Of a stretch of 64,000 nucleotides of DNA, positions 16,872 to 25,132 are shown in pieces. Source of the stretch: a candidate division Zixibacteria bacterium RBG-1 (GTDB lineage Bacteria; Zixibacteria; MSB-5A5; DSPP01; RBG-1). Where the stretch lies: contig AUYT01000001.1 of the NCBI GenBank assembly GCA_000447245.1, forward strand, positions 1,234,001 through 1,298,000, in the 5' to 3' direction. The first letter of the stretch is position 1. Each line of letters begins with the position of its first letter. The notes under the pieces were generated by a model. It made no database searches. It saw only the letters and a list, made by a program, of their open reading frames with translations, and was not told where the DNA came from. Both the position numbers and the translations under genes were made by a program.

Positions 16872-17150
16872 ATGAATCTCAAGAATTTTGAGAAACTGGA
16901 AGACCGATTGAATAAATTAGTGGCCACTTTAGATAAACTCAACTCTAAAAATAAACAAATCTCCCAGGGGCAGGCTGAAGTTTTCGGCAAAGTTTCCGAG
17001 TATCAGAAAGATAGGCAAAATTTAGCCCAGGAGTTGGAAAAATTAAAAATGGCTAAAAACAGGGCTGAAAATCAGTATAAAAACCAAAAGGGACAAATCA
17101 AAAGGAGGATTGAAAGCTTGCTATCCAAGCTTGAAGTTTTAGAAAAATAA
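16872..17150 (+). CDS. small coiled-coil protein upstream of zapA
   Basis: 92 aa, almost entirely heptad-patterned (leucine, lysine, glutamate and glutamine rich), with no membrane segment. A GAGGAG-like SD precedes ATG 16872. The position just before zapA and the ZapB-like size and coiled-coil character suggest a cell-division accessory protein, but coiled coils are not diagnostic and I cannot name it. Confidence 0.7.
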   Translation: MNLKNFEKLEDRLNKLVATLDKLNSKNKQISQGQAEVFGKVSEYQKDRQNLAQELEKLKMAKNRAENQYKNQKGQIKRRIESLLSKLEVLEK

Positions 17151-17163
17151 AACGTAATAATAC

Positions 17164-17192
17164 TTGACAAGTAAGTTTGAGGATAGTAATTT
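17164..17192 (+). promoter_or_regulatory. sigma70-type promoter for zapA
   Basis: TTGACA (17164-17169), 17-nt spacer, TAATTT (17187-17192). It would give zapA a long AT-rich leader of about 125 nt. Confidence 0.6.
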
Positions 17193-17326
17193 AAAATAGA
17201 GGTAAAAATAACTGTTTTTTAACCATAAACTTTAAACAGAAAACACAAACAAAAGACAAAAAATAAGGTCATAATAAGAACCCCTAAGTGGGTTAGAATA
17301 AACAGCTAACCATTCCAAAAATCAAT

Positions 17327-17629
17327 ATGTCTTTAAATAAAGCTACCATAAAAGTCCATATATACGGTGAAGAATATCCTATAAAAAGTGAAGCTGAGTT
17401 CGCTTACGTAGAAAAAGTTGCCCTATATGTTGATAAAAAGATGAAAGAAGTATCCGAAAAATTGCCCCAATATTCACCAGCCAGAGTGGCAGTTTTGGCC
17501 GCCCTGAACATCGCGGATGAGCTTTATAAAGAACGGGAAGAAAAAGAAAAGCAACTTTCGGAAGTGGAGAAAAAAGCTTCCAATCTGCTGGAATGGTTAG
17601 ATCATAAGTTAGAAGAAGTCGAATTATAA
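17327..17629 (+). CDS. zapA: cell division protein ZapA
   Basis: 100 aa. The N-terminal ZapA domain (IKVHIYGEEYPIKSEAEFAYVEKVALYVDKKMKEV) is followed by a predicted coiled-coil (residues 65-98), matching the dimeric FtsZ-bundling protein ZapA. It acts at the cytoplasmic division ring. The AT-rich leader has its own promoter, and a long hairpin lies between zapA and rny. No SD is obvious before ATG 17327. Confidence 0.92.
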   Translation: MSLNKATIKVHIYGEEYPIKSEAEFAYVEKVALYVDKKMKEVSEKLPQYSPARVAVLAALNIADELYKEREEKEKQLSEVEKKASNLLEWLDHKLEEVEL

Positions 17630-17658
17630 AAAATTAAAGGGTTAATAGCCCTATTCTG

Positions 17659-17728
17659 CCCACTTAAATTAGTTGGGTTTTCTCCCCCGCAAAAGGCGGG
17701 AGAGTAGACTAATTCAAGTGGGTTTTTT
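17659..17728 (+). terminator. long hairpin with T-run between zapA and rny
   Basis: CCCACTT (17659-17665) pairs with AAGTGGG (17716-17722); inside a 2x2 loop, ATTAGT (17668-17673) pairs with ACTAAT (17708-17713); a GC-rich inner hairpin (CTCCC.../GGGAG) is at 17682-17703. T6 follows (17723-17728). It lies only 30 nt before rny with no promoter after it. Confidence 0.8.
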
Positions 17729-17758
17729 ATTGGTGTAACTTAGATTAAGGAGGAGAAG

Positions 17759-19321
17759 ATGACAAACGTGATTTGGATTGGAATAGCGATTGGAATCGGT
17801 CTGGTGGCGTTCGGTTTGGGCTGGGTAATCAGCCGCCGGGTAGGGGAGACCCGCTTAGCCAAAATAGAACAATGGGGTAAAAAAATCATCCAGGAAGCGG
17901 AAAAAGAGGCGGAAATAAAGAAAAAAGAAGCCATCTTGGAAGCCAAAGACGAGTGGTATAAAGCCAAGCTCAATTTTGAGCGTGAGATGCAGAATAAGAA
18001 GATGGAGATGCAGAAAATCGAAAAAAGATTACAGGAAAAGGAGCTGAATTTAGACCGTAAAGTAGATATCTTAAACAAAAAGGACCGGGAAATTTTAAAC
18101 CGGGAGAAAGTGCTTTTGGCCAAAGAAAGGGCGGTCAAAACCAGGGAAGAGGATCTGGAAAGATTGATTGCAGACCAGAATCTGATGTTAGAGAAAATCG
18201 CCCAGATGACTCAAGAAGAGGCCAAAAGACAGCTGATTGAAAATTTAGAATCCCAAGCCCGGCAGGAAGCAGCTCAGCTAATTAAAGAGATTAAAGAGCA
18301 GGCCGAACAAAATGCGGACCGGGAAGCTAAAAATATCATAATTTCCGCTATTCAGAGATGCGCGGCTGAGCATACTGTGGAAACGACAGTTTCCGTAGTC
18401 ACCCTACCCAATGATGAGATGAAAGGCAGAATCATCGGAAGAGAAGGAAGGAACATCCGCTCTTTTGAGACTTGTACCGGAGTTGACGTCATAGTGGATG
18501 ATACCCCCGAAGCTGTGATTTTATCCGGTTTTGATCCTATTCGCCGAGAAATTGCTCGTATGGCCATGGAAAAACTGATTCTAGATGGAAGAATTCATCC
18601 GGCCCGAATCGAAGAAGTAGTAGCCAAAACCGAAAAAGAGATGGAAAATATAATCAAAGAATCCGGGGAACAGGCCTGTTTTGAAGTAGGGATTCACAAC
18701 ATGCACCCAGAGTTAATAAAGCTCTTAGGTAAACTGAATTACCGCACCAGCTACGGTCAAAATGTTTTACAGCATACCAAAGAAGTGGCTATATTAGCCG
18801 GTCTTCTGGCAGCCGAGTTAGGTTTAGACCCCAATATTGCCAAGAGGTCGGCTCTTTTACATGATGTGGGAAAAGCTTTAGACCGCAATACCGAAGGAAC
18901 TCACATCCAGCTGGGAGCAGAAGTCGCCGGAAAATATGGAGAAGAACAACTTGTGGTAAATGCCATTGCTTCACACCATGGGGATGTCCCTTTTGAATCA
19001 CCTTATCCTATCCTGATTCAGGCGGCCGATGCTATCTCCGGTTCTCGTCCGGGCGCCAGAAGAGAATCTCTGGAGAATTACATTAAAAGGTTAGAAAAAT
19101 TAGAAGAGATAGCTTATTCTTTCAAAGGGGTCTCTAAATCTTATGCGATTCAGGCTGGCAGAGAAATCAGAGTGATTGTGGAGCATTCAGAAATAAATGA
19201 TGAACAAGCCAAGGATTTGGCCGGTCAGGTCGCTCAAAAAATTCAAGCGGAAGTGGAATATCCGGGACAGATTAAGGTGACGGTTATCAGAGAGACCAGA
19301 GCCGTGGATTATGCCAAGTAG
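17759..19321 (+). CDS. rny: ribonuclease Y
   Basis: 520 aa, the usual RNase Y length. Order: N-terminal membrane helix (residues 3-26), a long coiled-coil (30-200), a KH domain ([15 protein letters not shown] near residue 223) and an HD domain ([12 protein letters not shown] near residue 366) carrying the metal-dependent endonuclease site. It starts mRNA decay at the membrane. Strong SD AAGGAGGAG. ymdB, whose product is linked to RNase Y in Bacillus, follows one gene later. A terminator-like hairpin precedes it, possibly regulating it. Confidence 0.98.
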   Translation: MTNVIWIGIAIGIGLVAFGLGWVISRRVGETRLAKIEQWGKKIIQEAEKEAEIKKKEAILEAKDEWYKAKLNFEREMQNKKMEMQKIEKRLQEKELNLDRKVDILNKKDREILNREKVLLAKERAVKTREEDLERLIADQNLMLEKIAQMTQEEAKRQLIENLESQARQEAAQLIKEIKEQAEQNADREAKNIIISAIQRCAAEHTVETTVSVVTLPNDEMKGRIIGREGRNIRSFETCTGVDVIVDDTPEAVILSGFDPIRREIARMAMEKLILDGRIHPARIEEVVAKTEKEMENIIKESGEQACFEVGIHNMHPELIKLLGKLNYRTSYGQNVLQHTKEVAILAGLLAAELGLDPNIAKRSALLHDVGKALDRNTEGTHIQLGAEVAGKYGEEQLVVNAIASHHGDVPFESPYPILIQAADAISGSRPGARRESLENYIKRLEKLEEIAYSFKGVSKSYAIQAGREIRVIVEHSEINDEQAKDLAGQVAQKIQAEVEYPGQIKVTVIRETRAVDYAK

Positions 19322-19344
19322 AATTTCAATAAGCGAGTAAGGAT

Positions 19345-19968
19345 GTGGCTTTAACCAAAAAACTATTATTAACAGTATTGATTTTGAGTTGTTTCTGTTA
19401 TGAACAGAGCAACTGTAAGGAAAAATCTATTTCTCAAAGCCAAAAGGCTGATTTAATCAAGGAAGCAGATGAAATTATTGCCAAAGCTGACAGTATATCG
19501 GGGACTAGAGCTTATCCATATTTGAGAATTTTTGCAGAAGTTGAGGATGAACCCACACAATATGTTGAAGTCAAGGACACAAATAATTGGCCTGAAAACA
19601 CCATAACAGCAATAAATGTAATTTATGACGAGGATAAGAAACCGCTGGCATATATAGAGATTCCCATTAGTGAATCGGGTGATTGGTACAATGTCTACGG
19701 TAATTATTATAATCAGGAAGGGAAAATAACAGTATTTAAAAGATATTCTGGGTTTTTTAACAGTGAATGCGTGGATAGCGTGTTAAAAGAAAGAACTCTG
19801 ATTTATTATGATGCTAAATTTAATAAAATTGACGAGAAATACGAGCTTTATGATCAATCAGATAATCCGGTAGATAGCACGGGCTGTGTGTTTTATTATA
19901 GATTCGATTATAAGATATATAAAACATTTTCAAAAACTCCCTTAGTAAAAAAGGGAATATTGAAGTAA
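19345..19968 (+). CDS. hypothetical secreted lipoprotein-like protein
   Basis: 207 aa from GTG 19345, with TAAGGA close upstream. The N-terminus is basic then hydrophobic, ending in Leu-Ser-Cys (about residue 16), which could be a lipobox, although -2 Leu is unusual. The rest is hydrophilic and Tyr/Asp-rich, with beta-strand patterns like those of MORN-type or antitoxin-like repeats (IYYDAKFNKIDEKYELYD), but no family is recognised. It sits between rny and ymdB and breaks an otherwise conserved neighbourhood. Confidence 0.7.
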   Translation: MALTKKLLLTVLILSCFCYEQSNCKEKSISQSQKADLIKEADEIIAKADSISGTRAYPYLRIFAEVEDEPTQYVEVKDTNNWPENTITAINVIYDEDKKPLAYIEIPISESGDWYNVYGNYYNQEGKITVFKRYSGFFNSECVDSVLKERTLIYYDAKFNKIDEKYELYDQSDNPVDSTGCVFYYRFDYKIYKTFSKTPLVKKGILK

Positions 19969-19992
19969 TCTGTATTTTGAATATAGTTTGAT

Positions 19993-20018
19993 TAGGCGGG
20001 GAAGAGATCCCCGCCTAC
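19993..20018 (+). repeat. REP hairpin unit
   Basis: 9-bp stem AGGCGGGGA/TCCCCGCCT with a 5-nt loop (AGAGA), ending in CTAC (20015-20018). Same architecture as the units around the RAYT gene. Confidence 0.75.
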
Positions 20019-20097
20019 GACCTTGTAGGTTCTGGCGTTTTTGCTTATATTCGGTAGTAGTGATTTCGGGACAAAAGTCTCTTAGAATGGAGTTTAG

Positions 20098-20940
20098 TTG
20101 GTAATTTTATTCATCGCCGACATAATGGGAAAGCCGGGCCGCTATGCGGTGGCTACTCTGCTTGCCCCTTTGAAGAAAAAATATGCGGTTGATTTTGTCA
20201 TAGCCAATGTAGAAAATGCCGCCGGCGGCTTTGGAGTCACTAAAGAAATAGCCCACAAGATTTTTCATTACGGAGTAGACTGCCAGACCAACGGCAATCA
20301 CGTTTGGGACCGCAGAGAGCTTTTGGAGTTTATAGGGCAGACCCCCAATATGTTAAGACCGGCCAATTTCCCTCCGGGAACTCCCGGGTCAGGTTCGGGT
20401 CTCTTCAAAACCAAATCCGGAGTCAACATAGGCGTCATAAATCTGCAGGGGCGGATTTTTATGGCCCAGCTGGATTGCCCTTTCAGAGCCGCTGATAAAG
20501 AGATTGAAAAATTAAAATCTGAAACCAATGTAATCATCGTAGATTTCCACGCCGAAGCCACTTCAGAAAAACAGGCCCTGGGATGGTACTTGGACGGCAG
20601 AGTTTCAGCTGTATTAGGAACCCATACCCATGTCCAGACCGCGGATGAAACCATTTTACCTAACGGAACCGCTTATATCACAGATGCCGGCATGACCGGT
20701 CCGCATCATTCAGTAATCGGGATTAACAAAGAGGATGCCCTGGAAAGATTTGTCAAACAGCTTCCCCGCAGGTTTTCCGTAGCGGAAAAAGATATTAAAT
20801 TGTGCGCTATACTTTTAGAAATTGATGAGAAGACCGGAGAGGCAAAAAAAATTGAAAGATTGAAACTCGATGTTCCCAAAGCTCAGACTGATGAAGTAAG
20901 AGAAGAAGCATACTTATCGGAGGAGGAAGAAAATAGCTAA
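20098..20940 (+). CDS. ymdB: YmdB-family metallophosphoesterase
   Basis: 280 aa from TTG 20098 with GGAG at 20089. It matches the YmdB/TIGR00282 family: FIADIMGKPGR at the start, NVENAAGGFGVT near residue 39, QTNGNHVWDRRE near residue 63, VDFHAEATSEKQALG near residue 149, GTHTHVQTAD near residue 178 and TDAGMTGP near residue 199. Asp, Asn and His in these motifs form the dinuclear metal site. The Bacillus enzyme is a cyclic-nucleotide phosphodiesterase that affects RNase Y-dependent mRNA decay and biofilm formation. Its last 8 nt overlap the proposed folD start. Confidence 0.95.
   Translation: MVILFIADIMGKPGRYAVATLLAPLKKKYAVDFVIANVENAAGGFGVTKEIAHKIFHYGVDCQTNGNHVWDRRELLEFIGQTPNMLRPANFPPGTPGSGSGLFKTKSGVNIGVINLQGRIFMAQLDCPFRAADKEIEKLKSETNVIIVDFHAEATSEKQALGWYLDGRVSAVLGTHTHVQTADETILPNGTAYITDAGMTGPHHSVIGINKEDALERFVKQLPRRFSVAEKDIKLCAILLEIDEKTGEAKKIERLKLDVPKAQTDEVREEAYLSEEEENS
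20921..20935 (+). promoter_or_regulatory. SD and AUA start region of folD
   Basis: AGGAGG (20921-20926), 6-nt spacer, then AUA (20933-20935) in the folD frame. Between the upstream in-frame stop (20897) and the conserved FolD N-terminus there is no AUG, GUG or UUG. Confidence 0.7.
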
Positions 20941-21817
20941 GATAATCGATGGAAAAAAAATTGCTGAAGATATAAAGAATGAATTAAAATCAAGGGTCGA
21001 AGCTTTAAAACAACAAGGTGTCATTCCTTATTTAGTAGCTATCATAGTGGGTGATAATCCAGCTTCGGTAATTTACGTCCGCAACAAAGCCAAAGCCTGT
21101 AAAGATTTAGGTATAATTTCAGAGATAATCCAGCTTCCACAATCCACTACTGAAGAAGAACTGACCCTTAAAGTTTTAGCATTAAATCAAAAAAAAGAGG
21201 TCCATGGAATTTTGGTTCAGTCTCCGCTTCCTGGGCATATAGATCATTTCCGTATTTTTGCCACAGTGGATATAAACAAAGATGTGGATGGATTCCATCC
21301 TTACAACTTAGGTATGCTTTTTTCGGGAAGACCCCGTTTTATCCCCTGTACTCCTTTAGGAATTCAGGAGTTGCTCCTCCGTTCAGGAAATGATCCAGCC
21401 GGTAAACATGTGGTAATTTTAGGTCGGGGAAATATAGTGGGTAAACCTTTAGCGGCTCTATTGGTTCAAAAAGCTAAGGGAGCAGATGCCACAGTAACCC
21501 TTTGTCACCGAGGAACCAATAACCTGCCAGAAATCACTAAAACCGGAGATATATTAGTGGCAGCCATAGGCAATGCCAACTTTGTAGCCGCAGAGATGGT
21601 TAAACCCGGAGCAGCGGTGGTAGATGTGGGGGTTAACTCAGTCATCGACGTAGCTACTGGCAAAAAAAAGCTGGTGGGGGACGTAGAGTTTGATTCGGTC
21701 AGCAAAGTCGCCAGCGCTATTACTCCAGTGCCGGGCGGAGTTGGGCCCATGACTATAGCCTTGCTTTTGCATAACACCCTAAAGGCGGCTGAAATTCAAA
21801 ACCGCATTAAAGATTGA
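20933..21817 (+). CDS. folD: methylenetetrahydrofolate dehydrogenase / cyclohydrolase, apparent AUA start
   Basis: 294 aa when read from AUA 20933, the normal FolD length, beginning with the conserved AKIIDGKKIAEDI. The first GTG in frame (21047) would remove 38 conserved residues. Later motifs are SVIYVRNKAKAC (catalytic Tyr/Lys), VQSPLPGHID, PCTPLGIQELL, ILGRGNIVGKPLA (NADP site) and TPVPGGVGPMTIALL. It converts 5,10-methylene-THF to 10-formyl-THF, feeding purine synthesis and formylmethionine. It overlaps the ymdB stop codon, so reinitiation by terminating ribosomes could help an AUA start. Confidence 0.95.
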   Translation: MAKIIDGKKIAEDIKNELKSRVEALKQQGVIPYLVAIIVGDNPASVIYVRNKAKACKDLGIISEIIQLPQSTTEEELTLKVLALNQKKEVHGILVQSPLPGHIDHFRIFATVDINKDVDGFHPYNLGMLFSGRPRFIPCTPLGIQELLLRSGNDPAGKHVVILGRGNIVGKPLAALLVQKAKGADATVTLCHRGTNNLPEITKTGDILVAAIGNANFVAAEMVKPGAAVVDVGVNSVIDVATGKKKLVGDVEFDSVSKVASAITPVPGGVGPMTIALLLHNTLKAAEIQNRIKD

Positions 21818-21882
21818 TTTTGTTTGAGAATTATTCCTCTTGAGTTTGAGCCTAAATTCAGGATAACTTTTCCAGATAAGAT

Positions 21883-21911
21883 TTGACAGGAAGTTGTGGC
21901 TGACTTATATT
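21883..21911 (+). promoter_or_regulatory. strong sigma70-type promoter for xseA
   Basis: TTGACA (21883-21888), 17-nt spacer, TATATT (21906-21911). Start site predicted near 21918, only about 6 nt before ATG 21924. Confidence 0.75.
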
Positions 21912-21923
21912 TTAAAAAATCTA

Positions 21924-23150
21924 ATGGTAATTGAAAATTTAGTGAAACAGATTAAAATATATACCGTCTCCGAAATCACCGATGAAATAAAATCTCTCTT
22001 AGAGCTTAATTTACCTACCCTCTGGATAGAGGGAGAGATTTCCAATTTTATCCATCATTCTTCGGGTCACCGCTACTTTACTTTAAAAGATGGAAATGCT
22101 CAAATCAAATCTGTTTTATGGAGGGATATCGGAGATTTCCTTAAGTTTGAAATAGAAGACGGGATGAAAGTGGTTGTTTACGGCAATATTTCAGTCTATG
22201 AGAAACAGGGGCAGTATCAATTGTATGTCGAAGATATTGTTCCGGCTGGATTGGGAAAATTTGAATTGGCGTTCAGGCAGCTCAAAGAAAGACTGTTTAA
22301 GGAAGGACTTTTTGAGGAGGAGCATAAAAAACCTATACCAGAATTTCCTCAAACTATAGGAATAGTAACTTCTTCCACAGGTGCCGCTATTCAAGACATA
22401 ATTCGTATTCTCCATCGTAGAATGCCCTCTGTGGAAATAATTTTAAATCCAGTAAAAGTCCAGGGGGACGGCGCGGGCTGGGAGATTGCTCAAGCCATCA
22501 CGGATTTCAATCAGTTTAAGAATGTGGACGTCCTAATCATAGGCAGAGGGGGTGGCTCTTTAGAAGATTTATGGGCTTTCAATGAAGAGATAGTGGCCAG
22601 AGCCATTTATGCCTCCGAAATACCGGTGGTATCCGCGGTAGGACATGAAATAGATTTCACCATTGCTGATTTGGCGGCTGATTTGAGAGCACCGACTCCG
22701 TCTGCAGCTGCTGAATTAGTGGTTAAAGATAAAAGAGAAGTTCTCTCCCAAATAAAAAATTTGACTCAAAGTTTAATAGAATACCAGCTGGCACAGATTG
22801 CAGACGCAAAAATTAGAGTGAAAACCGCAGCAGAAAGTTATGGTATGAAAAAGCTCTGGGATATGTTGACTCAAAAAGCCCAGAGGATTGATGAGCTGGT
22901 GAAAAATATGGGCTGGCTGGTAAATCAAAGCTTAAAAAATTCCAAGCAAAATTTAGCCAATGTGATGGGAAAGTTGAAGGCCTTGTCACCTTTGTCAATT
23001 TTGGAAAGGGGATATAGTGTCTGTTACAAACTGCCGGATTTAATATTAGTCAAAGACGTAAACAAATTAAAATTAGAAGATGCAGTTGAAGTTCGTCTGC
23101 ATAAAGGAAAATTCAAAGGAAAAGTAGAAGAGATTGAGAAAAACTGGTAA
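21924..23150 (+). CDS. xseA: exodeoxyribonuclease VII large subunit
   Basis: 408 aa from ATG 21924. An in-frame TTG at 21894 lies inside the promoter and is rejected. The N-terminal OB domain (IYTVSEITDEIKSLL, LWIEGEISNF) is followed by the nuclease domain (GIVTSSTGAAIQDI, GRGGGSLEDLWAFNEE, VSAVGHEIDFTIADLAADLRAPTPSAAAE) and a C-terminal helical part ending LERGYSVCYK. With XseB it degrades single-stranded DNA. No SD is present because the mRNA appears nearly leaderless. Confidence 0.96.
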   Translation: MVIENLVKQIKIYTVSEITDEIKSLLELNLPTLWIEGEISNFIHHSSGHRYFTLKDGNAQIKSVLWRDIGDFLKFEIEDGMKVVVYGNISVYEKQGQYQLYVEDIVPAGLGKFELAFRQLKERLFKEGLFEEEHKKPIPEFPQTIGIVTSSTGAAIQDIIRILHRRMPSVEIILNPVKVQGDGAGWEIAQAITDFNQFKNVDVLIIGRGGGSLEDLWAFNEEIVARAIYASEIPVVSAVGHEIDFTIADLAADLRAPTPSAAAELVVKDKREVLSQIKNLTQSLIEYQLAQIADAKIRVKTAAESYGMKKLWDMLTQKAQRIDELVKNMGWLVNQSLKNSKQNLANVMGKLKALSPLSILERGYSVCYKLPDLILVKDVNKLKLEDAVEVRLHKGKFKGKVEEIEKNW

Positions 23151-23152
23151 AT

Positions 23153-23392
23153 ATGGCACAGAAAAGCAGCTTTGAAAAGGCCTTGAACCGTTTAGACGAA
23201 ATTGTGAGTCAATTAGAATCGGGAGATTTGTCTTTAGACGAATCCTTAAAAATCTTTCAGGAAGGAATTGAGCTGTCCCGCTTTTGCACCAAAAAATTGA
23301 GCGAAGCGGAAAGCAAAGTCAAAAAATTAACCAAAACCAGTTCCGGGAAATTTAAATTAGAAGATTTAAAAATAGAAGAGAAGGAAGAATGA
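23153..23392 (+). CDS. xseB: exodeoxyribonuclease VII small subunit
   Basis: 79 aa, with the XseB motif (FEKALNRLDEIVSQLESGDLSLDESL, FQEGIEL). Small helical partner of XseA. It starts 2 nt after xseA and overlaps ispA by 4 nt (ATGA), so the products are made in a coupled manner. Confidence 0.96.
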   Translation: MAQKSSFEKALNRLDEIVSQLESGDLSLDESLKIFQEGIELSRFCTKKLSEAESKVKKLTKTSSGKFKLEDLKIEEKEE

Positions 23393-24249
23393 ATTTAGAA
23401 AAATATTTAGATAGCAAAAGAAAAATTATTGAGAAAGCCTTGGGGAATTATCTGCAGGCCCCCAGCCAAAAACCTCAAGTATTATCCCGAGCTTTGCGTT
23501 ATGCGGTTTTAGGAGGAGGGAAAAGATTACGACCCATTCTGGTAATAGCCGCTGCTGAACAGGTGAATGGCAATACACCTAAAGCCGTACCAGCTGCCTG
23601 CGCCATTGAGCTTTTACATGCCTTTTCTCTGATACATGACGACCTGCCCTGCATTGATAACGACGATTTAAGAAGAGGAAGGCCGACTTTACATAAAATT
23701 TATGGTGAGGGAATAGCCGTCTTGGCCGGAGATGCCTTGATGGCTTTGGCATTTGAACTTTTAGCCCAGACCGGAAATTTGCAAGTTCTATCTGAAGTCG
23801 CACAAGCCATCGGCAGACAAGGTATGATTGGCGGTCAGATCGCTGATTTAGAAGCGGAGGGAAAGAAAATAAAATTAAGCCAGCTGGAGTTTATTCACAA
23901 AAATAAAACCGCCGCCTTAATCAAGGCCTCCATCAGGGCGGGCGCCATTTTAGGCGGAGCAGATTCACAAAAACTAAAAATTCTTTCAAACTACGGAGAA
24001 AAAATAGGGCTGGCTTTTCAAATTATAGATGATATCTTAAATGTGGAAGGGCAAGAGGAAAAAATAGGGAAAAAAGTGGGGTCGGATAATTTAAAGAAAA
24101 AAGCCACTTACCCTAAAATTGTGGGACTTGTAAATTCTAAAATCATGGCCCAAAAATTAACCCGGGAAGCCAAAGCCAGTTTAAAAAATTTACCTAACGG
24201 AAAAATTTTACAAGAATTAGCAGATTATTTACTTTCCAGAATAAAATGA
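23389..24249 (+). CDS. ispA: polyprenyl (farnesyl/geranylgeranyl) diphosphate synthase
   Basis: 286 aa, a trans-prenyltransferase. GGGKRLRP near residue 43, first Asp-rich motif HDDLPCIDNDDLRRG near residue 83 (bacterial DDxxxxD type, as in farnesyl diphosphate synthase), GGQIADL near residue 148 and second Asp-rich motif QIIDDILNVEG near residue 211. It extends isoprenoid chains in the cytoplasm. The order xseA-xseB-ispA is common in bacteria, although dxs, often next, is absent. Overlaps nadK by 4 nt. Product chain length cannot be read from the sequence. Confidence 0.93.
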   Translation: MNLEKYLDSKRKIIEKALGNYLQAPSQKPQVLSRALRYAVLGGGKRLRPILVIAAAEQVNGNTPKAVPAACAIELLHAFSLIHDDLPCIDNDDLRRGRPTLHKIYGEGIAVLAGDALMALAFELLAQTGNLQVLSEVAQAIGRQGMIGGQIADLEAEGKKIKLSQLEFIHKNKTAALIKASIRAGAILGGADSQKLKILSNYGEKIGLAFQIIDDILNVEGQEEKIGKKVGSDNLKKKATYPKIVGLVNSKIMAQKLTREAKASLKNLPNGKILQELADYLLSRIK

Positions 24250-25124
24250 AAAAAATCGGTGTTATAGCCAATATCAAAAGACCTAGTGTAGTGGAGATGT
24301 TAGACAGGGTTTGTGGCTGGTGTGAAAAAAACCAAATCGAAATTACTTTCAGTCAAGAAGCAGCTGAATTTTTTAGCTCCCAATCCTCTAAAAAAATAAA
24401 AAATAAACCTATCCCCCAGGAAGACTTATGGAAGAACTCCGACTTGATCTTAGCCATGGGAGGGGATGGAACTATGTTGGTCACAGCCCGGGCCGTGGCT
24501 GAACATGGTACTCCCATTTTGGGCATCAATTTAGGGGGCTTGGGGTTTATGACTCAAGTCAAGACTGAAGATATGGAAAACTCTTTAGACAGAATAAAAA
24601 ACAAAAATTACAAAATAGAAGAGCGCCTGGTTTTAAAAGCTTCTTTGGTTCGGAATATGCATTACTATGCCCTCAATGAAGTGGTAGTTGAGAAAGGGGA
24701 AATATCACGTTTAATTGATCTACATATTTCCACGGAAAAAGAATTTATTGGCTCTTTTTCTGCGGATGGATTGATTATTGCCACCCCGACTGGTTCTACA
24801 GCTTATTCCATGTCAGCCGGTGGTCCGATCGTCAACCCCAAAATGGAAGCTATAATTTTATCCCCTATCTGTCCTCAAAGCTTAGCCGTCAGACCCATTA
24901 TTTTTCCAGCTGGGGAAGTAATAAAAGTTAAAGTTGAAACCCGGCCTGAGGAGGCTATTTTAAAAGTGGATGGGCAAATGACTTGTGCCATAAAATCTGG
25001 GGATGAAATTGTAATTCAAAAAGCAGATCATAAGGTCAACCTGATAACGTTTCCAGAAAGGTCGTTTTTTGAAATTCTAAGACAAAAATTGCATTGGGGG
25101 GTCAAACCCAAAGCTGGAAGCTAA
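24246..25124 (+). CDS. nadK: NAD kinase
   Basis: 292 aa, normal length. GGDGTML near residue 75 (catalytic Asp), NLGGLGFMT near residue 98, NEVVVEKG, DGLIIATPTGSTAYSMSAGGPIV near residue 175 and DGQMTCAIKSGD near the C-terminus. It phosphorylates NAD to NADP with ATP or polyphosphate. ATG overlaps the ispA stop. Confidence 0.97.
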   Translation: MKKIGVIANIKRPSVVEMLDRVCGWCEKNQIEITFSQEAAEFFSSQSSKKIKNKPIPQEDLWKNSDLILAMGGDGTMLVTARAVAEHGTPILGINLGGLGFMTQVKTEDMENSLDRIKNKNYKIEERLVLKASLVRNMHYYALNEVVVEKGEISRLIDLHISTEKEFIGSFSADGLIIATPTGSTAYSMSAGGPIVNPKMEAIILSPICPQSLAVRPIIFPAGEVIKVKVETRPEEAILKVDGQMTCAIKSGDEIVIQKADHKVNLITFPERSFFEILRQKLHWGVKPKAGS

Positions 25125-25132
25125 AATTAAAA

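Noticed and set aside
17659-17728. 6S RNA
   Set aside because: zapA is a common neighbour of 6S RNA, but the hairpin is too short and lacks the central bubble; terminator-like read is better supported.
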